Positions 17,930 through 26,704 of a stretch of 64,000 nt of DNA are shown here, one piece after another (position 1 is the stretch's first letter; every line of letters starts with the position of its first letter). Where the stretch lies: NCBI GenBank assembly GCA_017446095.1, contig JAFSRN010000012.1, positions 38,785 through 102,784 of the forward strand, read 5' to 3'. Position numbers and translations under genes: made by a program. The DNA comes from Eubacterium sp. Lineage in GTDB: Bacteria > Bacillota > Clostridia > Oscillospirales > Acutalibacteraceae. The notes below the pieces were generated by a model, which was not told the DNA's origin, ran no database searches, and worked only from the letters and a program-made list of their open reading frames with translations.

Positions 17930-18412
17930 GAATTGAGAATGGAGAGTTGAGAATGGAGAATTCAGGGCGGGACACCCGCACCCGATTTTAGTTTTCTTTT
18001 GTAGTTAAAACAATGCTTGAGATAATCTTATGCATTTCACAAACATCACCAAAAAGCGAGTCAAACTCCTGTTTTGAAATATAGGTACCGTTTAGCAATA
18101 CTTTAAGCCAGTATTTTGTTTCGCTGGTTTCTTTTAAAGCGATGCTCATTTTAGAAACAAAATCTTTTCTTGATTGAGCATCCTGTGCTTCTGCGATATT
18201 TGCACCAATACTTGTACCCGACCTTAATATTTGTCTTGATAAAACATAATCTTTCTTTTCATTTACAAGATAATTATACAAATTAACAATTCTGTTTGCT
18301 AACTGTAATGATTTTTCTTCTGCAACATTACTCATATAGAAACCTTTACAATTGGGTGTGGGCAAAGCCCACCATTAATTCTCAATTCTCCATTCTCAAC
18401 TCTCAATTTTAA
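17930..18412. mobile_element. Family B element carrying a four-helix-bundle gene
   Basis: Left arm 17930-17990 and right arm 18351-18410 are inverted copies: 21 bases at 17942-17962 are exactly complementary to 18384-18404, and both have a GC core (GACACCCGCACCC on the left, GGTGTGGGCAAAGCCC on the right). The only gene in between reads on the minus strand. The same end types occur without cargo at 8084-8208. There is no recognisable transposase. The insertion lies inside the otherwise tight rseP-ispG operon. Confidence 0.65.
17988..18335 (-). CDS. Four-helix-bundle protein (23S rRNA IVP family)
   Basis: 115 residues from the ATG at 18335, preceded by AAAGG at 7 bases; the longer frame reads repeat DNA. 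The pattern SLQLANRIVNLYNYLVNEKKDYVLSRQILRSGTSIGANIAEAQDAQSRKDF is the hallmark of the S23/IVP family, first known from intervening sequences of 23S rRNA genes; retroelement Avd proteins share the fold. Function is unknown; pentamer formation and nucleic-acid binding are known for Avd relatives. Codon use is more AT-rich than in rseP and ispG on either side, and the gene is enclosed by inverted repeats, so it is very likely mobile cargo. Confidence 0.88.
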   Translation of the reverse strand: MSNVAEEKSLQLANRIVNLYNYLVNEKKDYVLSRQILRSGTSIGANIAEAQDAQSRKDFVSKMSIALKETSETKYWLKVLLNGTYISKQEFDSLFGDVCEMHKIISSIVLTTKEN

Positions 18413-18417
18413 GTTGA

Positions 18418-19455
18418 TTAGTGAATCAACTTTGAAACATCTGAAAATGTGATGATTGTCATAAATCCGAGCAGCAGGATAAGTCCTGCGCCGTTGATTG
18501 CCCACTCCCATTTGGACGGCAGCTTTTTGCGGAATATGCCTTCAAATATCAGAAGGAAGAGCCGCCAGCCGTCTAGCGCGGGAATCGGGAATAAATTGAA
18601 CAGCCCGACGTTTATTGTGAGCAGCGCCATTATACGAAGCATTGAGATGCCGCCGAACTTGACGGCTTTTGACACAACGTCCACCGCGCCGACAGGTCCG
18701 CTTAAATCGGACATTCCGTAAGTGCCGGTGAGTACATCGTGCAGCGAGAGGAACACCATTCGCGCGTAGGACATCCACTGCAAAAACGTTTCCTTAAGCA
18801 CATTCGGCACAGTCTTTTTTACACCGAGGAGCCAGAAGTCCATCTTGATATACTGCCTGCCCTCGTATTTCTCCGTGTCAAATTTAACGGTGAGCTTTTG
18901 CTCTTTACCGTCACGGATAACAACCATATCAAGCGTATCGTCGGGGCTGCGAGTGAGCCCTGTTGTTACGTCGGTTGCAGAGTAAACGCGCATACCGTCA
19001 ATGCTCTTGATTCTGTCGCCTGCCTGCAGTGTCTGCGAGCTCACGGCAGTCTTATCAAACTTTGCAATCCTCGCCGTGCCTACAAGATTCTGCGAGCTTA
19101 CTATAATTGCGGTGATGACAAGCCCTAAAAGCAGATTCATAACCGCGCCTGCAACAACAATAGAAATGCGCTGAATTACCTTTTTGTTGGAAAAGGCACG
19201 CTCGTCGTCGCTGTCCTCATCCTCGCCTTCCATAGCGCAGTAGCCGCCAAACAGAATAAGCCGCAGGCTGTATGTGGTTTCGCCCTTTTTAAACTGAAAA
19301 AGCTTTGGCCCCATACCGATTGCAAACTCGTTAACCTTAACGCCGCAAAGACGCGCCGCAACAAAGTGACCGCCCTCGTGGATGATGATAATCAGTTCAA
19401 AAAACAGAATTGCAATGATAATCGGGTATGCCGTATTCCAGATATGTGTTAACAC
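18418..19455 (-). CDS. rseP: Site-2 protease RseP (RIP metalloprotease)
   Basis: 345 residues, integral membrane. The zinc site HEGGH (26-30) lies in the first membrane helix; a PDZ domain follows (LQAGDRIKSIDGMRVYSATDV), and the C-terminal motif NLFPIPALDGWR replaces the usual N-x2-P-x-P-x-L-D-G-G/H. Known role: cleavage of membrane-embedded anti-sigma factors and signal-peptide remnants. The start overlaps the dxr stop by 7 bases. The Trp in LDGWR is a small departure from the family consensus. Confidence 0.94.
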   Translation of the reverse strand: MLTHIWNTAYPIIIAILFFELIIIIHEGGHFVAARLCGVKVNEFAIGMGPKLFQFKKGETTYSLRLILFGGYCAMEGEDEDSDDERAFSNKKVIQRISIVVAGAVMNLLLGLVITAIIVSSQNLVGTARIAKFDKTAVSSQTLQAGDRIKSIDGMRVYSATDVTTGLTRSPDDTLDMVVIRDGKEQKLTVKFDTEKYEGRQYIKMDFWLLGVKKTVPNVLKETFLQWMSYARMVFLSLHDVLTGTYGMSDLSGPVGAVDVVSKAVKFGGISMLRIMALLTINVGLFNLFPIPALDGWRLFLLIFEGIFRKKLPSKWEWAINGAGLILLLGFMTIITFSDVSKLIH

Positions 19456-20600
19456 TTAACCGTCTCCAAAACAAAATCTCTTGCCTGTCTGTCCGCGTCA
19501 AGGACGTCCTGCAAGGTGAAGTCGCTGACTTCGGGGGCGTTTTTCATCGCCTCGTTATTAAGATATGCAACATCGCCGAACTTAATTTTACCTTCAAGGA
19601 ATAATCTGTTGCTCTCCTCGTTAGCGCCGTTAGCCGCAGCAGGGTGAAGTCCGCCGAGCTCGATTGCGTCCTTGCACACGTTGATGCACTTAAATGTGTC
19701 GTAATCCGGCTCGAAGAAAGTCAGCTTGCCGTAGTCAGCAAGCGAGAGTTCCTTAACAGGGCTCGGCTTCCTTTCAGGATACGTAAGCGCGTACTGAATC
19801 GGGATGCGCATATCGGGCACGCCGAGCTGCGCAATCATTGAGTTATCCCGATAAACGATAGCCGAATGTATTACCGACTCGCGGTGAACAACGATTTCTA
19901 TATCCTCGTTCTTCATATCAAACAGCCACTTCGCCTCGATAAACTCAAGACCTTTGTTCATCATAGTAGCCGAATCGATGGTTATTTTTGCGCCCATATC
20001 CCAGTTGGGGTGCTTGAGGGCGTCGGCAGCGGTGACGTTTTCAAGCTCGTCGAGCGTTTTACCGAAGAACGGACCGCCCGAAGCAGTGAGGATAATCTTC
20101 TTAACCGCTTTATCGTCGGGGCAGCCTTGCAGCGACTGAAAAATCGCAGAGTGCTCGCTGTCAACAGGCAGGATATCAACGCCGTAGTCTTTTGCAAGGT
20201 TGGTAACAAGGTGACCGCCTGCAACAAGCGTTTCCTTATTAGCAAGGGCGATAGTCTTTTTTGCCTTAATCGCTTCAAGCGTGGGGCGAAGTCCTACCAT
20301 ACCCACAACGGAATTAAGCACGGTGTCCGCGCCGCAGTAAACGGCACATTCAATAAGACCGTCCATACCGCTGACAACCTTTGTTGCGGTGTCCGCTATT
20401 TTTGTTTTGAGTTCTTTTGCCGCGGCTTCGTTCATCATGCAAACAAGCTCGGGCTTGAATTCCCTTACCTGCTGTTCCATAACAGCAACGTTTGACGAAG
20501 CAGTGAGGCACTTAACGCCATAGCCGTGCATACGGCAGACGTCGAGCGACTGCGTGCCGATTGAACCCGTGGAACCTAAAAGTGAAATATTTTTTGTCAT
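19449..20600 (-). CDS. dxr: 1-deoxy-D-xylulose 5-phosphate reductoisomerase
   Basis: 383 residues. NADPH-binding LLGSTGSIGTQSL at the start, LPVDSEHSAIFQ and NWDMGAKITIDSATMMNKGLE (metal and substrate site) identify DXR. It makes 2-C-methyl-D-erythritol 4-phosphate, the committed step of the non-mevalonate pathway. Lies three bases after cdsA. Confidence 0.97.
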   Translation of the reverse strand: MTKNISLLGSTGSIGTQSLDVCRMHGYGVKCLTASSNVAVMEQQVREFKPELVCMMNEAAAKELKTKIADTATKVVSGMDGLIECAVYCGADTVLNSVVGMVGLRPTLEAIKAKKTIALANKETLVAGGHLVTNLAKDYGVDILPVDSEHSAIFQSLQGCPDDKAVKKIILTASGGPFFGKTLDELENVTAADALKHPNWDMGAKITIDSATMMNKGLEFIEAKWLFDMKNEDIEIVVHRESVIHSAIVYRDNSMIAQLGVPDMRIPIQYALTYPERKPSPVKELSLADYGKLTFFEPDYDTFKCINVCKDAIELGGLHPAAANGANEESNRLFLEGKIKFGDVAYLNNEAMKNAPEVSDFTLQDVLDADRQARDFVLETVKC

Positions 20601-20603
20601 AAT

Positions 20604-21473
20604 TTAACCTGTAATGAAAAATCCTACAATAAATGTAAGCGGAAGTGTGAAAAGTGAGGAATCGAATCTGTCCATAACGCCGCCGTGACCCGGGAAGATT
20701 TTGCCGAAGTCCTTGACGTCGAAATTCCTCTTAAGTACAGACGCCGTGAGGTCGCCCATCATGCTTAAGAATGCTATAAACGGCTCTGCCGCAAGCAGCA
20801 CGGTTGACTGCATTTTAGTCAGCCTGAAATCGCCGAACTTATTGTAAAGAATCATCGCAATCATATTGAGCACAAGGCTGAAGATAATTCCGCAAACCGC
20901 GCCCTCAACAGTCTTTTTGGGTGAGATTTTGGGCGACATCTTCGTTTTGCCAAGCGCCATACCGCCAAGCTGCGCGCCTACGTCAGTACCGAGTGCGCAG
21001 ATAAGTCCGTAGAAAATAAGGTAGATGCCGATCTGGTTGCCGTAGCCTGTCATATCACGCAGCGCGCCGAACATGGCAAAGCCGCCCGGTACAAGGAAGC
21101 TTGCAACAATAGTGATTGCAACATCCTCAAACTTAGTATGCTCGTAATCCTTGAGCATAGCAAGGAAGTACGCGATTACAATAACAATAACGTACGCCGC
21201 CTTTGGCACAGAATTAAGAAAATTCATATATGTATATGTCGGCACAAACGGCTCAAGCACGCTTTCGCTTGAGAAAAACGGAACAAAAAATGCTGTTGCA
21301 ACGCCAACGATAAATAAAAACCTGTTGGTGACCTTTGCGCATTTCATAATCTCCCCTGCCGCAATTGCGGAAAAGATTGCAACTACTACAATAAACAGAG
21401 GCGTGTATATCTGCCATACTACTAACGCCAGCAGCGCCAAAAGCACCGCGGCTGTAATTACTCGTTGTTTCAT
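20604..21473 (-). CDS. cdsA: Phosphatidate cytidylyltransferase
   Basis: 289 residues with about eight membrane segments. The CDP-alcohol signature SVLKRNFDVKDFGKIFPGHGGVMDRFDS at the C-terminus is complete. It makes CDP-diacylglycerol for phospholipid synthesis in the inner membrane. A family A hairpin (21496-21518) lies between it and uppS. Confidence 0.96.
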   Translation of the reverse strand: MKQRVITAAVLLALLALVVWQIYTPLFIVVVAIFSAIAAGEIMKCAKVTNRFLFIVGVATAFFVPFFSSESVLEPFVPTYTYMNFLNSVPKAAYVIVIVIAYFLAMLKDYEHTKFEDVAITIVASFLVPGGFAMFGALRDMTGYGNQIGIYLIFYGLICALGTDVGAQLGGMALGKTKMSPKISPKKTVEGAVCGIIFSLVLNMIAMILYNKFGDFRLTKMQSTVLLAAEPFIAFLSMMGDLTASVLKRNFDVKDFGKIFPGHGGVMDRFDSSLFTLPLTFIVGFFITG

Positions 21474-21495
21474 ATTTATTCTCCTTTGGAATATA

Positions 21496-21518
21496 GGGCG
21501 AATGGTATTCGCCCCTAC
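21496..21518. repeat. Family A hairpin between uppS and cdsA
   Basis: GGGCGAATGG then TATTCGCCCCTAC: the stem GGGCGAAT/ATTCGCCC ends with the family CCCTAC. Followed by short GAAAACC/GAAAGCC direct repeats (21521-21547). Confidence 0.6.
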
Positions 21519-21553
21519 TGAAAACTGAAAACCGAAAACCGAAAGCCGCGAAG

Positions 21554-22273
21554 CTATGCGCCAAATCTGCGGTTGCGGTTTTCAAAATCGGTTAGGGCTT
21601 TGTACAAATCCTCTTTGCCGAAGTCAGGCCACAGCACGTCGCTGTACCAGAATTCGCTGTACGCCGCCTGCCACAGCAGGAAGTTTGACAGCCGCTGCTC
21701 GCCCGACGGACGTATAATCAGATCGCACTCGGGATAAGTGTACACATTGTCGCTTATATCCTGCTCTGTTACCTCGGTTTTACCCTCGGCAATCAGCTTA
21801 TTGACGGCGCTCACAATCTCCTGCCGTCCGCCGTAGTTCACCGCAAGGTAAACCGTTGTGCCGGAATGGTCGGCAGTTTCAGCCTCAGCCTCATCCATAA
21901 GGTCGAGCAGTTCCTGCGATACGCCTTCGCGCTCGCCGATAAAGACGATTCTGTTGTTTTTCGCCTTTTGCATATCGGCTTTTGCTTCAAGCAGGTAGTC
22001 CTTGAAGAGCTGCATAAGCGCGTCAACCTCTTCCTGCGGGCGCTTCCAGTTTTCCGTAGAAAATGCGTAAAACGTTACGTACTTTATGCCGAGCTCTGCG
22101 CACATATCGCTTATGGTTCTGAACACATTTGCGCCTGCTTTGTGCCCTGCGCTGCGCGGCAGTCCGCGTTTTTTTGCCCAGCGGCCGTTGCCGTCCATAA
22201 TTATGCCGAGGTGCGTGGGAAGCACTTCAAAAGAAGTTTTGATTTCTTTATCTTTTTTAGAAAACAGTGCCAT
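21554..22273 (-). CDS. uppS: Isoprenyl (undecaprenyl) diphosphate synthase
   Basis: 239 residues. IMDGNGRWAKKRGLPRSAGH (Asp27 catalytic, residues 25-44), FSTENWKRP and the C-terminal IRPSGEQRLSNFLLWQAAYSEFWYSDVLWPDF are the cis-prenyltransferase signatures. It extends FPP with IPP to the C55 lipid carrier for cell-wall synthesis, consuming the products of dxr and ispG. A small family A-type hairpin (22299-22320) lies between it and frr. Confidence 0.96.
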   Translation of the reverse strand: MALFSKKDKEIKTSFEVLPTHLGIIMDGNGRWAKKRGLPRSAGHKAGANVFRTISDMCAELGIKYVTFYAFSTENWKRPQEEVDALMQLFKDYLLEAKADMQKAKNNRIVFIGEREGVSQELLDLMDEAEAETADHSGTTVYLAVNYGGRQEIVSAVNKLIAEGKTEVTEQDISDNVYTYPECDLIIRPSGEQRLSNFLLWQAAYSEFWYSDVLWPDFGKEDLYKALTDFENRNRRFGA

Positions 22274-22298
22274 TTTCCTACTCCTTAAAAAGAGTTAC

Positions 22299-22320
22299 AG
22301 GGCGACCGTAAGTCGCCCGC
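22299..22320. repeat. Small hairpin between frr and uppS
   Basis: AGGGCGACCGTAAGTCGCCCGC forms the stem GGGCGAC/GTCGCCC. Related to family A stems but without a clear GTAGGG end. Confidence 0.5.
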
Positions 22321-22329
22321 GTAAACAAG

Positions 22330-22884
22330 TTAGATTGAAAGGATTTCGTCTTCCTTTTTCTTTGCCATTGAATCAACGTTCTTGATGTAATCGTCCGTGA
22401 TTTTCTGCAGTTCTTTTTCGCCGTCCTTCTGGTCGTCCTCAGTAATCTCGTTATTCTTCTTGAGTTTTTTGATGTCGTCCATTGAGTCGCGGCGGATATT
22501 TCTTACTGCAACCTTTGCCTCTTCCGCTCTTTTGGAAACGTCTTTAACAAGGCGCTTTCTGTCCTCCTCGGTCATCTGGGGGAAGGACAGACGGATAACC
22601 TTGCCGTCGTTTTGCGGGTTGATGCCGATATCGGACATATTGATTGCCTTTTCAATATCCTTGAGTGTGCCTGCGTCCCACGGCTGGATTACGAGAAGCC
22701 TCGGCTCGGGAACCGACACAGCAGCCATCTGATTGAGCGGTGTGGGTGTGCCGTAATACTCAACCACAACGTTGTTGAGGATATTGGGATTTGCCCTGCC
22801 TGCACGGATTGTGTCATAATCTCTTTCAAGAGAATCAAGGCATTTTTCCATTCTTTTTTTGGTGTTTTCAAATACTTTATCCAT
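22330..22884 (-). CDS. frr: Ribosome recycling factor
   Basis: 184 residues, full length. RMEKCLDSLERDYDTIRAGRANPNILN and RRDSMDDIKKLKKNNEITEDDQK are the typical helices of RRF, and LSFPQMTEEDRKRLVKDVSKRAEEAKVAVRNIRR is the core motif. With EF-G it splits post-termination ribosomes. Lies 21 bases after pyrH. Confidence 0.97.
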   Translation of the reverse strand: MDKVFENTKKRMEKCLDSLERDYDTIRAGRANPNILNNVVVEYYGTPTPLNQMAAVSVPEPRLLVIQPWDAGTLKDIEKAINMSDIGINPQNDGKVIRLSFPQMTEEDRKRLVKDVSKRAEEAKVAVRNIRRDSMDDIKKLKKNNEITEDDQKDGEKELQKITDDYIKNVDSMAKKKEDEILSI

Positions 22885-22905
22885 AAATTTACTCCTTAAA
22901 ATGAA

Positions 22906-23616
22906 TTACTGATTTTTTACTGTTGTGCCGATAGTTTCGCCATTGACTACTTTAACGATGTTTTCCGGATCCTCGAGGTTGAACACGATAATCGGCATAT
23001 CGTTATCCTTGCAAAGCGAAAAGGCTGTGGAATCCATAACCTTGAGATCGCGCGTGATAACCTCCTGGAAGGATACGGTGTCAAACTTAACAGCGTCGTC
23101 AAACTTGTTGGGGTCTTTATCGTACACGCCGTCAACATTGGTTGCCTTAAGAAGTGCGTCCGCGTTAATTTCCACACTGCGCAGCGCCGCTGCCGTATCC
23201 GTTGAGAAGAACGGCGAACCTGTGCCGCAGCCGAAAATAACAATTCTGCCCTTTTCAAAATGGCGGATAGCTCTGTTGCGGATATACGGCTCTGCAATCT
23301 GGCGCATTTCAATAGCGGTCTGCACGCGAACGTCAGCGCCAAGCTGCTCAAGCGCGTCGCAAAGTGCGAGCGAGTTCATAGCCGTTGCAAGCATACCGAT
23401 GTGGTCGGCTCTTGTTCTGTCCATATGTTCGCTTGTTCTGCCGCGCCAGAAGTTGCCGCCGCCGACTACAATGCCGACGTCAACACCCATATCTGCAATC
23501 TTTTTTACACTGCGGCAGATGGTGGTAACGGTTTCGTTATCAATGCCCTTGCCGGCAGCGCCTGCAAGCACCTCGCCCGACAGTTTAAGTAACACACGTT
23601 TATAAGCGATACCCAT
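22906..23616 (-). CDS. pyrH: UMP kinase
   Basis: 236 residues. [26 protein letters not shown] and the C-terminal [23 protein letters not shown] match bacterial UMP kinase, a hexameric amino-acid-kinase-fold enzyme that phosphorylates UMP. First gene of the run to polC; a strong GGAGGTG lies 7 bases before the ATG. Usually rpsB-tsf precede pyrH; here that pair is about 35 kb away. Confidence 0.97.
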   Translation of the reverse strand: MGIAYKRVLLKLSGEVLAGAAGKGIDNETVTTICRSVKKIADMGVDVGIVVGGGNFWRGRTSEHMDRTRADHIGMLATAMNSLALCDALEQLGADVRVQTAIEMRQIAEPYIRNRAIRHFEKGRIVIFGCGTGSPFFSTDTAAALRSVEINADALLKATNVDGVYDKDPNKFDDAVKFDTVSFQEVITRDLKVMDSTAFSLCKDNDMPIIVFNLEDPENIVKVVNGETIGTTVKNQ

Positions 23617-23707
23617 AAGTATTCACCTCCGAATTTATTATTTATATAATAATATATTTTATAAGTAAAGTAAATATTTTGAAGTAAAAAAATAGTTACA
23701 AAACGGT

Positions 23708-23735
23708 AAAAAACGAGGCACAGATGTGCCCCGTT
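23708..23735 (-). terminator. Terminator after the leucine-rich-repeat gene
   Basis: On the minus strand ACGGGGCAC/GTGCCTCGT (9-bp stem, one G-T pair) is followed by six T. It separates the LRR gene from pyrH, whose leader (23617-23700) is AT-rich and must hold the pyrH promoter, although no single -35/-10 pair stands out. Confidence 0.7.
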
Positions 23736-23773
23736 TCAGTTAGCAGTGTGCAGTTTGCCGTTAGCAGACTGTA

Positions 23774-26593
23774 TTATTCTTCGGCTTGCGCCGCTTCCTT
23801 TGCAGCGTTTTCCTGTGCGGTGAGAGTTTTGATGTACGCCCAGTCCTTGCCGTTGATAATTCCGTCGCCGTTGAGGTCGAGATACGAGGACTGATTTGTT
23901 TCCTCTGTGTACTCATCCTCTTCGCCCTCGTTGTGAACAACGGGCGCGGTACGTTGCGGCGCGGTGTTGAGCAAATCAAAAGACCAGAGTGCTTTTACCT
24001 CTGCCATAGGTTTAACAGTTGAACGTCCGCAGTGCAGGCAGCGGAAAGTTACGCCCTCTGCAGTAACCTCGCCGGTAAACGGAATTTCAACCGCTTCGCC
24101 GTTGCCGGAATTGATAATATCGTCAAGGTTTACACCCGGAATATTAACGCTTGCACCCGATGCGCCGCCTGCGAGCACAGTGCTTGAAATTGTGCCTGTG
24201 TACGCCCACATATGACCGAGCGCAGGTTCTGTTTCAACAGTGCCGACCTTGTTGCAGACTGTGCAGCGTCTTATCTCGTTTGCGCCGACTGTGCAGGTTG
24301 CAGGCGTGGAAGCGGTTACTGTGTAATCGCCCTCAATCCACTCTTTGTGAACAACCTCGCCGGTCTCACGCGCGTTACACCTTGTGCATTGCGGCACGGA
24401 CAGAACGTGACCGGGCTTACCCTCCGAAGTGAGGTCGGTTTCGATATTCTCATAATCGTGACCGAGCGCAGGAATAGTCGTTTCGTAAGCCTGTTCGCAG
24501 CGCAGGCAGTAGCCGTGACCTTCACCCGTCTTGGTGCAGGTAGGCTCTGTGTCTACCACCCAGGTTCCCTCTTCGGGGTCGTGACCGAGCGCCGCTACGG
24601 TTTCCGTCTTGGACTGTGAGCAGCGCGAGCAAACGTAGAAGTTAGAGCCCGAGGTGGTGCAGGTGGGATCAACGCTGTTAGCCGCGTCCTTAACAAAGTC
24701 GTGACCGAGCGCGTCGCCGTACTGAACGGTGGTGAAACTGCAGTTGTGGCAGGCGAGATAAATCGTTTCCCTCGCTGTGCAAGTAGCCGCGGTTCTGCTT
24801 GTTTCGTAATAATCGTGCTCGCCGCGCGCAGGAATCTGAACCGTGCGCCTTAAACCGCAAAGGTCGCAGACGTCGAGCTCAACGCCGGGCAGCTCGCAGT
24901 TATCGTAAGTAGTGGACATAGGCGTGTAGTAGCCTTCTATCCACTCGTTGTGTGAACACTCCTCAATCTCCTCACCGCAGTTTGCGCAGGTGTAGAGCTT
25001 ATGTGTGTGACCGTCGGTTTCCTCATCCCATTCTTCGTTAGGATTATCCTTGTCGTACGAGTGGCCTGTAGCCTTGATAGTTTCCGTCACCGTTTCGCCG
25101 CACTCAACGCATTTGCCCGTGCGAGTACCCTCGGTAGTGCAGGTTGCCGCCTTGGTTACGGTCCAGTTGGTAACGGTGTGGTGCTTTGGTATAACGTGAG
25201 GCTCGGTTGCCTTGGTGGTAATTCCCGTTTCGTTAGTGATTACGCAGCCGTCAACTGTGCAGGAATAAGTTTCCAGACCTGTCTGTGTGCAGGTAGCCTC
25301 CCTGATAACGGTTTTTGAATAGTAGCCGTCAATCCATACAAAGATAGTTTCGTTAAGAATTGACTCGTCAATCGACGGATTGATGTTAATCGGGTCAACA
25401 TTTTCAAGGTCGATATCTGCAGTGCGCTGATGGATTGCGTCTGTCTTGGACTCGCCGCAGGTTTCGCAAACATAGGTCTTGTAGATATGGCCGTCAACAA
25501 AAGTTTCGTCCTGCACGTCAACAGGCTCGCCCCATGTGTGGCCGAGTGCGTCAAGCGAATTTTCCCTTACAACAGCGCCGCAGTCGTCGCAGATAATCTG
25601 CTCTGTACCCTCTGTGGTGCAGGTAGGCTCAACGGACACAACCGTGTGCGTGTTCGTGTGCGAGCAGGAATCAAGCGAAACAAAATTGTAGCTGTAGGTT
25701 TCCGCAAAACTCTGCGCGGTGGAGCCCGAATGACCGTAAACGGTTACAGTCTGGTTTGAGCCCTCGCAGACGTTGCCGCTGAGCGTTGTGCTTGCATTGT
25801 TAATTGTAAAGTTGCGCAGGAAGGTGCAGTTTTTAAACGCCTGTGTGCCGACGCTCGTAACCGTGTCGGGCAGTTCAACCTCAACAAAACCGCAGCCCAG
25901 AAACGCGTAGTTCGGGATAGTTGTAAGCGCGTCGTTCCAGTTAACCTTTTTAAGTCCCGAGTTACGGAAGCAGTTTTCGCCAAGTGTGGTAAGCGAGTTG
26001 CCGAAGGTAATCCTTTCAAGCGCGCTGCACTCGAAGAACGCATACTTGCCTATGGTGGTTACGTTGTTCGGGATGATGATATTCTTAAGCGCGGTGCAGC
26101 CGTTAAAAACGTACGGCTCAATTTCAACAAGGCTGTTCGGCAGCGTAATACTAACGAGCGCGGTGCAAGCCTGGAAGCAGCCGTATGTTTTGTCAACATT
26201 ACCAACGGCGCCGCCCCAGCCGTCCAGCTTTTCAAGCGTGTTGGGAAGCGAAACGGATGTAAGCGCATTACACTCGAAGAACGCGTAGTCGCCGATTTCC
26301 GTAATGCCCTCGTTAACAACAACGTTCTGAATTTCCGCCTTGTAGTCAATCCACGGTGCCTGCTCGGTGCGCAGAATCTTATTTGTGGTGTCGCGGTAGT
26401 CCTTGGTTGCGCCCGTGCCGCTGATTGTCAGCGTGTGCGTGGATGAGTTGTAGTTCCACGTTGCGTTGGTGCCGCACGAGCCCGAGGTTGCCGCAAACGC
26501 CGTGCCGATATTAATTGACATAAGCGTTGTAGCAATCAACATGGCGGACATCAGAGCCGCTGAAAATCTCCTTATAATTTTTTTCGTATCCAT
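23774..26593 (-). CDS. Secreted BspA-type LRR protein with Cys-rich repeats and a dockerin-like end
   Basis: 939 residues. Residues 1 to about 35 are a signal peptide ending TAFA. A region of BspA/LRR_5 repeats follows (about 75-300; NVVVNEGITEIGDYAFFECNALTSVSLPNTLEKL). Then about a dozen modules of the form TCTxxGxxxxxCxxCG spaced 40-60 residues, often preceded by ALGH. The C-terminus has a calcium-loop segment, LDLNGDGIINGKDWAYIK, a single dockerin-like loop, before an Ala/Glu tail. No sortase motif. Such proteins are surface or secreted adhesion or scaffold components in Ruminococcus relatives; the ligand is unknown. It has its own promoter (26625-26653) and terminator. ATG at 26593 and GTG at 26596 are both possible starts. 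Confidence 0.85.
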   Translation of the reverse strand: MDTKKIIRRFSAALMSAMLIATTLMSINIGTAFAATSGSCGTNATWNYNSSTHTLTISGTGATKDYRDTTNKILRTEQAPWIDYKAEIQNVVVNEGITEIGDYAFFECNALTSVSLPNTLEKLDGWGGAVGNVDKTYGCFQACTALVSITLPNSLVEIEPYVFNGCTALKNIIIPNNVTTIGKYAFFECSALERITFGNSLTTLGENCFRNSGLKKVNWNDALTTIPNYAFLGCGFVEVELPDTVTSVGTQAFKNCTFLRNFTINNASTTLSGNVCEGSNQTVTVYGHSGSTAQSFAETYSYNFVSLDSCSHTNTHTVVSVEPTCTTEGTEQIICDDCGAVVRENSLDALGHTWGEPVDVQDETFVDGHIYKTYVCETCGESKTDAIHQRTADIDLENVDPININPSIDESILNETIFVWIDGYYSKTVIREATCTQTGLETYSCTVDGCVITNETGITTKATEPHVIPKHHTVTNWTVTKAATCTTEGTRTGKCVECGETVTETIKATGHSYDKDNPNEEWDEETDGHTHKLYTCANCGEEIEECSHNEWIEGYYTPMSTTYDNCELPGVELDVCDLCGLRRTVQIPARGEHDYYETSRTAATCTARETIYLACHNCSFTTVQYGDALGHDFVKDAANSVDPTCTTSGSNFYVCSRCSQSKTETVAALGHDPEEGTWVVDTEPTCTKTGEGHGYCLRCEQAYETTIPALGHDYENIETDLTSEGKPGHVLSVPQCTRCNARETGEVVHKEWIEGDYTVTASTPATCTVGANEIRRCTVCNKVGTVETEPALGHMWAYTGTISSTVLAGGASGASVNIPGVNLDDIINSGNGEAVEIPFTGEVTAEGVTFRCLHCGRSTVKPMAEVKALWSFDLLNTAPQRTAPVVHNEGEEDEYTEETNQSSYLDLNGDGIINGKDWAYIKTLTAQENAAKEAAQAEE

Positions 26594-26624
26594 CACCTTG
26601 ATTTAAACAGATTATTTCATCTTT

Positions 26625-26653
26625 AATATAACACATTTGTCTGTTAATTGCAA
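26625..26653 (-). promoter_or_regulatory. Promoter of the LRR gene
   Basis: On the minus strand -35 TTGCAA (26648-26653), 17-base spacer, -10 TATATT (26625-26630), about 30 bases upstream of the start. Confidence 0.6.
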
Positions 26654-26704
26654 GCATTACAGAATAAATCAAAACTATATTTCATATATTAAGCGGAGGT
26701 GATT

